From positions 45,792,384 through 45,856,383 of the forward strand of contig CM044874.1 in NCBI GenBank assembly GCA_024500155.1: 64,000 nucleotides of DNA. Reading direction: 5' to 3'. The translations under genes were made by a program, and so were the position numbers. The first letter of the stretch is position 1. Each line of letters begins with the position of its first letter. This document shows positions 50,627 through 60,743 of the stretch, piece by piece. This DNA comes from Chenopodium formosanum (taxonomy: Eukaryota; Streptophyta; Magnoliopsida; Caryophyllales; Amaranthaceae). The notes beneath the pieces were generated by a model. That model saw nothing but the letters and a program-made list of their open reading frames with translations. It did not search any database and was not told the origin of the DNA.

Positions 50627-52201
50627 GGGGGGGATTTCTATTTTAATTCCTAAAATTTATTTGGCAATAATTTAGAATGAGTGGATGAGACTCAAAACGT
50701 TCAAAGTATTCATGTGCGTAATTTTATTTACATTATTGGCATAAGCATAAAAAAGGTCAACACTGGTAAGACCATATTTAATGAGTTTAAAACATAAGTT
50801 TTTTACACATAGGAAATTTGGGAAATACCTTTCACAACTAGGATCGAAAAAAGGCTACTAGCGTCATGCGATGGTTGGCTTTGTCGCTACGCGGAAAGAA
50901 TGACGTTTTGAGACAGAGCTATCTTTTGGCACCATACTCTGTTGTCTCGCGCCATGTTCTTCCAATATAGAGCCAGAAATCTACCTTCTTTGTTTTGACT
51001 AATTCTAGTACAGTTCGCTCGGTTCTACTTCCTGATTGAGTTTTTCTCACTTTTCTGAACCCAAATGTTTTCTATGTATGGCCATAACCCTCTGGGAATT
51101 CACTCTCCATATACCTAATCGAACTCTCATGGAAACCCTTTGCTCCATCTACCGATTTTATTGAATTCACCAAACCATGGAAGCGAGTTTAATTCGCGGG
51201 GTCCCATCCACTCGCGCCAATTCTTCTAAAGGTAAGGCTTCCGCATGTTGCATCTGGACTCATAACCATGAACCCTCTTTGACTAACACATATCCTGAAC
51301 TTTAGAGAACTAGAGCCATGGTTATGTTGCAAACTCATTGCATCATATTGTGCTTACTTGACTACTTGTTCATTCTTACTTGTGCATAGCCTATGTGTGC
51401 TTACACTAATCGTTTGTTTGATTTGTGAATGAGTCTAAATAAATTAATTAATAACTAAAGCACTTTGCTTGATTAATTAATTAATTAATATATTAATTAA
51501 TTAATATGTGTCTAAATAAATTGATCAAACCTGACTTAGTACGACTATAGGATGTCCTTTTAAAGTAAAATACTGGAAACAGACCCAAACGAATGCTTCA
51601 GTAATGGCACATTAGTTTGGACTGTGGCGCGACACGCTAGTATCCATCGTTATGTGACAACCCTGTCGCATTGCGCTGGGTCTTAGTGTGTGGTGACAAT
51701 TCTGTTGCTTCAGCGATAGTCCTGTTTCTTGCTCGAGTCCTAATGTTCAGTCTAATAAATCAATCTATTACATGTCGGAATATATATTTAGTTCATAGTC
51801 TCATGGTCTTACACAAGTGTCAAAGCATGCCACTTTCATTCACTATTAAAAGCACATAATTTATATTTCATATTGACCATGTCTTGAGAGTCTTGTGTGC
51901 GCGTGTTTTTTGTCATTTTTTAGGGGGGTTAAGTCGGATATTAATCCTCCAATTAAATCATACTTGTTTAAACCTTAAACTTGATTCCCAAAAATATGCA
52001 CCCTTTTTTTTCTTTTTTTTTTTTTTTAAAAAAATAAAATCCAATAAAATCAAAGTCAATTTAAGCAAAGTCATTAAAACAAATGGTTTAATTTACAGTA
52101 CTTAGTCAAGAAGAGAAAGTCAGCTAATCAAGGATAATACTTTTGTTCAAGTCTCCTTTTTTGATAAACCGATTCGTTAAAAAAGAAAGGCTAAGAGGAT
52201 A
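50627..52201 (+). other. Leader between PBS and gag
   Basis: No coding frame. It contains several GTCGC-rich phrases (50860-50950 and 51625-51720), an AATT-repeat tract (51470-51510), and a poly-T/poly-A junction at 52003-52035. Confidence 0.5.
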
Positions 52202-54045
52202 ATGGCAACTCAAGAAGAAGTCAATTAACTTAGGCAAGACTTTGCTAATGTGACTGAAATGATGAAGACTATAGCTCTTTAAGTCAATGACCTTGCGAGA
52301 CAACTACAAATGCAACGAATGGAGAAAAGCTTTAACCAACTCTCCAATGACTACAAGTTCCAAGGCATTAGCTCACAAGGGGTCTCGGTGTACAAGAAGC
52401 TTCTTCCGTAGATGTTCAATGGCAATGACATCCTTAGGTTCAAACCTTCTGACAATACTTATTTCCACTTAAGAGCTTTTGAAACTATAATGAACATTAA
52501 GGGGATGGATATGAAAGTCTTTCATTCTTTGTTATCTTTATCTCTTGAAACCGTTTGCCAACAATGGTTCTTTTCTCTTGACAAAGAAAAGATTTTCACT
52601 TGGGATGGGATAGTAAACGCTTTCATTGAATGATACAAGTGTAACATTCAAGTTGAGACTGATCATAGAGAGCTTGAAATTTTAAAACAAAAGGAGAACG
52701 GAGGTTTCACTTCCTTCTTTAAAAAGTCGAGGGACACTTCTGCCAAAATGGTTGAGGTGCCTGGTGAGAAAGAATCTATAAGGATGTTCATTAAGAACCT
52801 CCAAGAAAAATATTCAAAGCATCTCAAATACAAAAGCAATCTGAGTACTTTCAAGGCCGTTTACGACATAGGAATCAACATCGACGACGACCTTGCAAAG
52901 CAAAAAGCTGCTAACAAATCCAACAGTGGCTGGAAAGGAAAGAAGAACGACAATCCTTCTTCTTCTAAAACCACCCACTCAAACAATGTCAGCACCTTTA
53001 TTATGAATGAAGTCCTTGATATGAATAATCAATTACAAAATAAGCCATTTAGGAAGAACTATACTCCTATTGGCATGAGTTATGACACCGCATTTTATCG
53101 CCTTCATGAAAAAGGTCATATAACTCCCATTGGACCATTTGGAGATCCACTGGTCGAAAGGAGGACGACTAGTTGGAACCCTAATTCACATTTCAAGTAC
53201 CATCAAGGTAGGGGTCATCTTATTGAAAACTGTTGGAAGCTAAAGGAAGTTATTCAACATCTGATTGATTGTAACAAGCTTTCATTGCCTCTTGCAAGCA
53301 AGAAGCCAAGTATCAATAACGCTCCACTTTAAGATTTTTTGGCTGCTTCCGAAGAGGAGAGCGATATTGACCCATCATCCCTCATCGAACCAATCAAAGA
53401 AACTCATGCCTTTGAAGAAGAGGAGGAAACCTTCTTCAACGCCATGAGTGATCTTCCACCAAGTTAACAACTTGCCACAAAGGAGGAAGTACGTAAGGGC
53501 CCTCAATCAACTAATGAAAGAAGTAATAGCCTTTTGTAGCGAGGCCCTTGATTACATAAAGATGACTCAAAATAAACATGTCATTTAATAGGAGACACCT
53601 GCAAAAGCTATTAATAGAAGACCATTTTCTCTACAAGTAGTTAAATCACCTAAAAGGAGTGACAAGTCTTACACTCCAATTGGGACCTCCTATGCTAACA
53701 TGTTCCAAATTCTCTTCGAGAGTGAGAAGATCAAACCTCTTGAGCCAAGACCATTTGAAATATTAAAGAGGGCATAAACGTTCCATTTTCCATACCATCA
53801 ATAAGGAGGGCATACCATAGAGCATTGTTTCAAATTCAAAGATCTAATTCAAAAATTAATTGATAGTACGAAGTTGGTCCAAATCCCACTAGAAAGAGAT
53901 GTTAGCATCAACGGAGTATGGGAAAGTGATGATGAGGATGTGTACCTCACAAATGTGGAGGAAACTCCACTTTCCACAATATACCAAGTAGATGACATTT
54001 TGGATAATGAAGATTTACCCATTTGGGAACGTGCGAAATGTAAGT
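52202..54045 (+). pseudogene. Gypsy gag, plus-strand copy
   Basis: It starts ATGGCAACTCAAGAAGAAG but meets a stop after eight codons. It then reads SNDYKFQGISSQGVSV, FHLRAFETIMNIKGMDMKVF, a stop near 52630, MFIKNLQEKYSKHLKYKSN and FKYHQGRGHLIENCWKLKEV. The knuckle has Phe for its first Cys. A second TPIG-type module and HHHQ...GHTIEHCF-like knuckle follow (53670-53860). Same Gag family as 10771-15270. Confidence 0.8.
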
Positions 54046-54145
54046 AATTAATTAATTTAATTACTCTTATTTTATTTTAATATTGCTAGTATCATGATTA
54101 GGGTTATTTTATATCTGATTTGACTAACGCTATTATTGTTAAATT
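54046..54145 (+). other. Junction between gypsy gag and Tat pol
   Basis: AT-rich and non-coding, partly similar to the TAGTATCATG stretch of the upstream LTR. Protease is missing. Homology to Tat starts at about 54146. Confidence 0.5.
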
Positions 54146-56556
54146 GCTTCCAATATCATCAACTTGGATCTCGATGCCCACAAACTCGCCGTGGATCCAA
54201 AAAAGAAGCTTATCCGGCAAAAGAAAAGAAATCACGGCAAGGAAATAAGTCATGCGACAGATGCCGAGGTCAAAAAGCTGTTAGAACCCGGGTTCATTTG
54301 GCCATGTAACTTCCCTGATTGGGTTGCGAATGTGGTTCTTGTAAAGAATCGAATGGTACTTGGCGTATGTGTGTTGACTATACTGATTTGAAAAAGGCGT
54401 GTCTAAAGGACATTTACCCACTTCCAAAGATCAACAGCCTTGTCGACTCTACAGTTGGGCATGCCTTGATGAGCTTTATGGATGCCTACTCCGACTTCCT
54501 TCAGATACACCTGTGGATAAAAAGATCAAGAGAATACGGCCTTCGTCACTGATTAGGGGCTATTCTGTTATACGGTGATGCCGTTTTGCTTGAAGAAGGC
54601 ACCGGCTGCTTTCCAACGGATGATTAATACAATGTTCATTAATCACATTGATAGAATGTAGAGGCGTATGTTGATGACATGATAGTCAAATCCAGGTTGC
54701 AGGCGGATCACCTTGCTGATAGTCAAACCTTCACCATACTTAGGCGGCATAAGGTCATGTTAAATCCCAAAAAGTGTGTTATTAGTGCTGAGTCTGGGAA
54801 GTTTCTTGGATTCCTGATTGATCAAAGGGGGATAGAGGCTAATCCCAAGACGATACAGGCAATGATTGACATGAAGTCACCTCGCACTGTTAGAAAAGCT
54901 CAAAGGCTTACCGATAGTCTGGCTGCGCTTGGGAGATTCCTTAACCGGTCAGGAGACAAATGCTTTTATTTCTTCCAAGCAATCAGGAAGAAGACTAGGT
55001 TTGAGTGGGGAGATGACGTTGAGGCGGCCTTTCAGAAATTGAAAGAACATTTACACTCTATTCGAAGGCTTGTTAGCCCTTTGCCAAAGGAAACGCTCTA
55101 CATGTACCTAGCCGTCTCAAATCATTCCCTTAGTGCTGTTCTTGTTGCTAAGAGAGACGACAATCAGCTCCCAGTCTACTTCATTAGCCATGTGCTCAGA
55201 AACGCTGAATTGTTGTACCCCATGGTTAAAATTTTTTGCCTTCCTCTTTACATGGATTTTAAGAAGTTTAAACCATACATCTTGGCACATTCGATGGTGA
55301 TCTACACAGAACATCCACTCAAGCGGCTAATGACAACTCTAGACTCATCCGATAGAATGCTCAAATGGGCTATTGAAATGGAAAGTCTTGAAATCACCTT
55401 TGAACCAAGAAAGGAAGTAAAGGGCAAGGAATTTGCCGACTTCATTATCGAAATGACAAGGCCGATTGCTCCAAACAACCTGGTCAGGTTTGGAAGGTGC
55501 ATGTAGACGTGAGCTCTACCATAAACGGCTGTGGTGCAAGCATAATCTCTCAATCTCCGGAAGAAGATAAATATGAGTATGCACTACGGTTTAAGTTTTA
55601 GGCCACAAAAAATGAGGCGGAATATGAAGCCCTTTTAGCCGGTATCCGCATGTGTAAGGCGGTAGGAGCAACAAAAATTGACCCATGCTCTGATTCTCAG
55701 TTGGTCATTAGCCAATACTATGGTGAGTATGAAGCAACCCATCCGGCTATGATCAAGTATTTGCAGGCGGTCAAGGCTGAAGCGGGGACACTTGAACAAT
55801 TTTATCTAAGTTAAGTGCCCTGGTCTGAAAACAATCGAGCGGATGCTTTGTCAAAATTGGCATCCTCCGCCTCCTGTGATATGCCTCGGTCTGTATTTTG
55901 GGAAGTAATGGAAAACGAAGTATATCTGATTAAGAGCCCATTGGAGTACTGGACCGAAGTTCTACTTGGATGGATGACATCCGAGTGTATCTGACAGACG
56001 GCACGCTCCCTAATTCACCCAGGAGGCAGTCGTGCTAAAGAAGCGTGCTGTAAACTTCGAGATGAGAGAAGGAGAAGTTTTCAAGGTGGGGTTTCTAAAG
56101 CCCTTATTAAAGTGTGTTACCTTGGAAAAGGGGAGTGAAGTCCTCGAAGAGTTGCATGCGGGATACTGTGCCTCTCACGCAGGCAGTAGATCCTTAGCTG
56201 TTAGGGGCAGACGCCATTATTTGTGGCCAACTCTTGATTCAGATGCAATGAAGTTTGTAAAAAAATGTGATAAGTGCCAAAGATTTTGCAAGTTAATCCA
56301 ACGCCCGACTACTGACCTGATTGCGATCCACAACCTAGTCGCTTTTGTTGAATGGGGCATGGACATTCTAGGTCCTTATACGCCTACAGCAGGCGGAAAG
56401 CGCTATATTTTGTGGCTATGGATTATTTCACCAAGTGGGTGCAAGTAGAGCCGGTCAAAGGCATCAAGACAAAGGATGTCATCTCTTTCATCTGGAAGAA
56501 CATTATCACCCGGTTTAAGGTAACTATGTCTATTGTATTTGATAATGGATGATAAG
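54146..56556 (+). pseudogene. Tat pol fragment C: RT, RNase H, integrase head and part of core
   Basis: Readings are HKLAVDPKKKLIRQ, WPCNFPDWVANVVLV, WRMCVDYTDLKKAC, DSTVGHALMSFMDAYSD, and YVDDMIVKSR at about 54668 with the catalytic YVDD kept. They continue through LGFLIDQRGIEANPK and KKTRFEWGDDVEAAFQ to RNase H (NEAEYEALLAGIRM, 55610-55860), the HHCC head (LHAGYCASHAG, KKCDKCQRF) and the core start WGMDILGPYT to SIVFDNG. Frameshifts occur near 54390, 54560, 55510 and 56400. It stops at 56550, where the element D LTR begins, so the rest of its integrase should lie beyond the window. Confidence 0.85.
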
Positions 56557-57009
56557 TGTTTTGGGTGTTTTTGTCCCTTGGGAGAGTTACGTCACGAAGT
56601 CTGATCCGGCTGAGCTGCACCTGCAAAATAACGAAGACTCCGGGTGGTTGGAGCTTCGCCTCCGACGGTCAAGTTAGTAACTTGAAACAGAATAAAGAGA
56701 ATGGAAATTTAGGTGGGTATCTGCTCGGATTCCAAGCTCGGGTCTTTCTCTGATGTAAGAGAATAAAGGTGTAATAAAGCTCAGGTCGTTGGAGAATGTC
56801 CCCCTATCTAGGTCACTTGACCTAGATTTTAGTGGGCTACGCCGTTTTACGGCGCTCCTTGGGATTTGGGCCCTTGAAGGCCGCCATTTCAGAGGCGTAT
56901 CTGAAGGCGCAAAGTGTCAAGAGGATGTTGAGCCACATGGGCCATCCTGAGCTCGACAGGTGGCGACCTCTCATTGGTCCACGTGTCTAGGGTAAAAATA
57001 CCCTAAACA
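56557..57009 (-). repeat. 3' LTR of element D (453 bp)
   Basis: The ends are TGTTTTGGGTG and CCTAAACA. On its left the disrupted integrase frame ends. On its right comes the reverse-complement PPT. The inner motifs match the LTRs at 2610 and 39689. AGGGTAAAAATACCCT near the right end is a palindrome also kept in relatives. Confidence 0.85.
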
Positions 57010-57021
57010 TTTGCCCCTCAC
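57010..57021 (-). promoter_or_regulatory. Polypurine tract of element D
   Basis: The minus strand reads GTGAGGGGCAAA directly before the LTR start TG, as expected for the plus-strand DNA primer. Confidence 0.7.
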
Positions 57022-57038
57022 AGGACGCGCGTGTATAT

Positions 57039-57151
57039 CACGTGGGGCCTGTGACATGTGTCCACCTTTCATAGGTGAACAGTAACGGGTAAAATTTTGA
57101 ATTTCAAATCAAAAATTTTCCCCCCACTTTCACTTTCTATAAATAGAAAGT
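57039..57151 (+). promoter_or_regulatory. Core promoter of the antisense accessory gene
   Basis: A TATAAATA box at 57138-57145 lies in the near-palindrome ACTTTCTATAAATAGAAAGT (57132-57151). It is about 95 bases downstream of a G-box (CACGTG, 57039-57044). CT-rich and GA-rich leader sequence follows from 57160. The promoter lies inside the element, next to the PPT, so each new copy carries it. Confidence 0.65.
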
Positions 57152-57339
57152 TACCCCCCTCCTTTTCACACCTCACGTTCACATTGACTTTTTAGAGAGA
57201 GAAAAAATAGAGATTCTAGAGAGAGATTCTCTGCTCCCGCCTGCATCAACACCTTACGTTCAAGCTTCCGAGTGCTAGCAGTTCAACACCCGGCTCACCA
57301 GCTGTAGCGGTTTTCTGATTTTTCCAGAGTAAAAGCGAG

Positions 57340-57576
57340 GTAACCGCCTGTACCATTTTAGCTTTTCTCCCTTTCAATTTGTATACCATTTTTTCTGCCT
57401 GTATACCCGGCTTCTTTAAGAGAATATAAATGGGTTCCCAATCCACCCACTTGACACTGCCTAGGAAACTCAGCCGATCCCCCGGAACGGCTGAGTCTAG
57501 AACAGGGGGTGCCTCTTCTTGACAGTCGGAACCAATATGCTCATCTCTGAATTCCTCCCTCTCTGTGTCTGTGCAG
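57340..57576 (+). other. Intron in the 5' untranslated region of the accessory gene
   Basis: The donor is GCGAG/GTAACC (a second GT at 57329 is possible) and the acceptor is TGTGTCTGTGCAG. The acceptor lies six bases before the start codon. Confidence 0.5.
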
Positions 57577-57582
57577 GACACA

Positions 57583-58866
57583 ATGGCAAGAACGAAACAG
57601 ACGGCCAGGCGGTCTAAAAGCAGGCGCACTATGAGAGTTCCAGCCGATGAGGTTTTACCGGAAGGGAAACAAAGGGATTGGGAGGAGAGCGGATCTGACG
57701 AAGAGGCTCCCTCTACCTCCGGGAGCTCTGGAATAAGAGAGGTAGACGGCGAGGGAGCCGCCTCTTCTAATGAAGCCGGCGATGCTGAGGCCGGCAAAGG
57801 ATCAAGAGCGAAATCTTCCAGCTCCGACCAGGGTGATTTTGCAGCTGGCTATCAGCAGTCGCCCAAGGTTGCTGACAATCCTAACCCCAAAAGGACCCGG
57901 ATGCTGCCGAGTAACATTTCCCTTCTTAATAGCGGGTTCAGGGCCTTTAAAGAGAAACATCCTCTTGGAAGGGGTTGGGAGGTTATTGTCCCTCCGGTTG
58001 ATGCTGTGATGGCCTTGGGTGACGACATTGACCATGTAGATGATTACTTCATCTTCTATGAGGCGGTTATCGAAGCCGGCCTCCGGTTCCCCCTCCACCC
58101 CAGGATTAGGAAAATCCTCAAGGGGTATGATCTGGGGGTTTGGCAGCTCACCCCTAACTCGTGGGTGAATATATTGAGTTCCATCGCCGCCTGCGAGTTT
58201 CAGAATTTGAACCCCAGTTTCTCTGCCTTCGCTCAGATGCACTATTTTAGCAAGGCTCCAGGCGGCCATTGGGCCTGGTATACGCTGACTACCTTGCCCC
58301 AATACTAAATGAATTTGGACAAAGTGTCCAAATGGCCCGGGTGGAAGGACAAGTTTTATTTGATTTCCTCCCCCATCCTAAGACACAACCGGACACTGCA
58401 CCGGTACAACACCGAGCCGGCTCTTCTAGGCCGGAAATGCCCTCTCCCGGTACTATCTACTAAGGCCCGGGAGCAAATAATAGAGCCGGGATTTTTTTAG
58501 ACAACAACTGAGCCCATGGGGGATGGGACTCACATCATAGTTCCCAAGAATTGGATCCCCCATCCGGACTTCTTCAAGGACGAGTGCTTCTTGTCCGCCT
58601 GCGGGCTGAGTACAATGTTTCCCAGGGGTAGAATACTTCTCATCCGAAATGATTGTTATTTCATTTTTATTGCAAACTTGACTTAATTTTTTCTAACTTG
58701 AAATTCTTGTTTTTGCAGACGAAGCCTTGAGGATGGTTGACCAGGGTAAAACTCCTGCTAAGTCTGCGGCGCTGCTGCGCAAGGAGGCGGCACTTGCCAA
58801 AAAGGCAGCCGTCGAGGCTAAGGATACGAAGAAAGGCAGGGTAAGACCGCCTGACTTATATATATA

Positions 58867-58933
<67 letters not shown>

Positions 58934-60291
58934 GTATACCGGTTGGGTATGCTTACATTTTGCTTCTTTCTCAAGAGTCCGTCAAGAGAATTCCACGATC
59001 ATTCTCCAAGTTGCTCAAAAGGCAGGGAGATGATCTGGAGAAGGCTCCGGCTGCCAAAGCCGCCTGGAAGGATCCCCCCCAGAAACAAACATCTGCCCAA
59101 TCTGGTCGTCCAACGACTGGGGTCAAATCCCCTGCTGTTCTGAAAAAACTCAGCGAAAGCTCAGAACATCAGAAAGCGCCGGATGTCTCAACGGCGTCGA
59201 AGGGTGGCGAGACACCTAAGGTTGCAGGCGGTGCGGCAAACACTGGGAAGGAGAATAAGCCGGAGACCCATCTGGAAGCTCAAGGTAAGGAACGAACTGA
59301 AATACCTTGGCCACTTGATTTTATGAGAATCAAGACCAAGGTTGATCCTTCAAAAGGGTCAGTCAGCAGCCGGCAACGGATGAATGCCGACTACGCTGCT
59401 TCTATCTCACAAAGCACTACTTTTGATGCAGATCTGACTTCTGACCAGCCAGATCTTGCAAGCTTCGCAAAGCGGATGGTGAGGACCCTCACCCGATCTG
59501 AGAAGGCCTCCATACCTGATCTGCAGGTCGTGGACTTCGACCGGATAATGGGTTCTCTGGCTGAGGTAAATGATCCCTTTACCTTGATGTCTTTATTCTT
59601 TAATTTGACTACGTAATTCATAGACCGGATGTTATTGTCTCAGGCTATGGTGAGAGTGGACAGTCTCCGGGGCCCCTTCAGGCGGAAGCAAGAAGAGGTA
59701 AATGACGCCAAACGGAGGGCCCTAGAAAACCTCAACTTTGCTAAACATTCTGATTATATGTGTAATTTAAAGATTAAAGCAGTAGAGTTGAAACAGGAGG
59801 AGCTGATCCGGAGTTTGACGGCTGCAAACGATGAAGCTAACAGCTGGGCTGATGACCTTGACAAGAAGCTGAAAGATGCCAAATCAGATCTCAAGGCGTT
59901 AGAGGATGCTGACAAGGAAAATGCCAACCTCCGGATAGACAATGACCGCCTGAAGGTCGAGCTTATGAATCTGCGCAACAAGCAGTCGGATGAGCAGGCC
60001 CAGGAGCAAACCCGGCTGACTGAGGAGAATGAACGGGACAACTTGGCCCGGCTGAAGATCACCTGGGGCCTCCTTTACCCAGAGATAGACTTTGAGGTCT
60101 ATAAGCTGAGGTATGATTACGCCACTGCGGTGTATGATGCCCAGCAACTAGGTGATGCTCCACCGCCTCGCTTCAAAGAATGGGCTGCTGAGCAGGGATA
60201 TGAAGTCTCTGATGATGAGGAGGCGGCAGATGATCATCACGAGGACCAAGCCATCCAGACTCAGCTAGAGAAGACTCCGCCTCAGCCTTAG
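57583..60291 (+). CDS. Spliced antisense accessory protein with histone H3-like N-terminus, Transposase_28-like domain and coiled coil
   Basis: Coding exons 57583-58627, 58719-58840, 58978-59565 and 59644-60291 join in frame at good GT/AG sites, giving about 800 codons. Removing the start Met leaves ARTKQTAR, identical to histone H3 residues 1-8, then R-S-K. Next come an acidic, Ser-rich linker (30-100) and a basic PKRTR (102-106). Residues about 160-236 (LRFPLHPRIRKIL, LTPNSWVNIL) resemble Pfam Transposase_28 (PF04195), known from plant gypsy-type elements, and continue past a stop into WPGWKDKFYLI. Exon 3 is Ala/Lys-rich, exon 4 looks disordered, and exon 5 is a long coiled coil with an acidic tail. 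In-frame TAA (58306) and TAG (58498) interrupt this copy; both could come from Gln codons by C-to-T change. It is not itself a histone: the match is confined to the N-terminus. Function is unknown; chromatin targeting is inferred. Confidence 0.75.
58628..58718 (+). other. Intron 2 of the accessory gene
   Basis: Donor GGG/GTAGAA, acceptor TTGTTTTTGCAG. Phase 1 on both sides restores an Asp codon and an open frame. Confidence 0.6.
58841..58977 (+). other. Intron 3 of the accessory gene with (AT)n repeat
   Basis: Donor AGG/GTAAGA, acceptor TTTCTCAAGAG, phase 0. A 75-bp AT microsatellite (58857-58931) fills the middle, as expected of sequence free of coding constraint. Confidence 0.65.
59566..59643 (+). 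other. Intron 4 of the accessory gene
   Basis: Donor GAG/GTAAAT, acceptor TTATTGTCTCAG, phase 0. It is AT/T-rich relative to the flanking exons, and an in-frame stop inside it (59614) supports removal. Confidence 0.7.
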
Positions 60292-60464
60292 GCGAGCCTC
60301 CCTACTTTCTGCGGCAGTATGCCATTCTCTTTCTTTACCGGCTTGTATGCCGTGTATTATTGTATCTTTACCAACTATGGAGTTGGGTTAACATTTTATC
60401 TTTCTTTTTTCACCGGATGTGTCCGGTTAACACTTACTCTGTCCCTTGTGCCATTTTTAATATT

Positions 60465-60470
60465 AATAAA
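60465..60470 (+). terminator. Poly(A) signal of the accessory gene
   Basis: AATAAA lies 174 bases after the stop codon in T-rich DNA, followed by TGT-rich sequence. Confidence 0.55.
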
Positions 60471-60615
60471 GTATTCCGACTCAGTCGGTGTTTATATATA
60501 TTTGTGTTTTGAGTTTTTTATTTTGAAATTTGCCTCTGTTTGCAATTCTTTAATATTATGCCTAACTTAAAAAAAGCATGCGGCAATTTGCAATTCGGGT
60601 GCTCTTGCCCCTGGG

Positions 60616-60743
60616 CGGCTGTGTGGTTGGTTTAATGTCAAGCTGATTGATTGGCTTGAAAACACTTGATACTAGGAGAAGTATGGAGTGTTTTTAGGCC
60701 AATCAATCACAATGGTGATTGCCCCAAACCAAGTGCACAGCCG
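60616..60743 (+). repeat. Long fold-back (128 nt) downstream of the accessory gene
   Basis: The inner arms 60644-60666 and 60687-60709 pair over 23 bases around a 20-nt loop. The only two non-Watson-Crick positions are G-U pairs in plus-strand RNA. Outer arms (CGGCTGTG / CACAGCCG with TTGGTTT / AAACCAA) extend the hairpin with internal loops. Confidence 0.75.

Noticed and set aside
53265..53447. Second open frame overlapping the gag end
   Set aside because: It is an out-of-frame reading of gag; the Gag homology lies in the other frame.
54040..54160. GTAAGT at 54042 suggesting an intron between gag and pol
   Set aside because: No convincing acceptor joins an open frame, and gag and pol come from different families.
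57246..57797. 183-codon minus-strand frame opposite the accessory gene start
   Set aside because: It lies opposite a well-supported spliced gene and shows no recognisable protein features.
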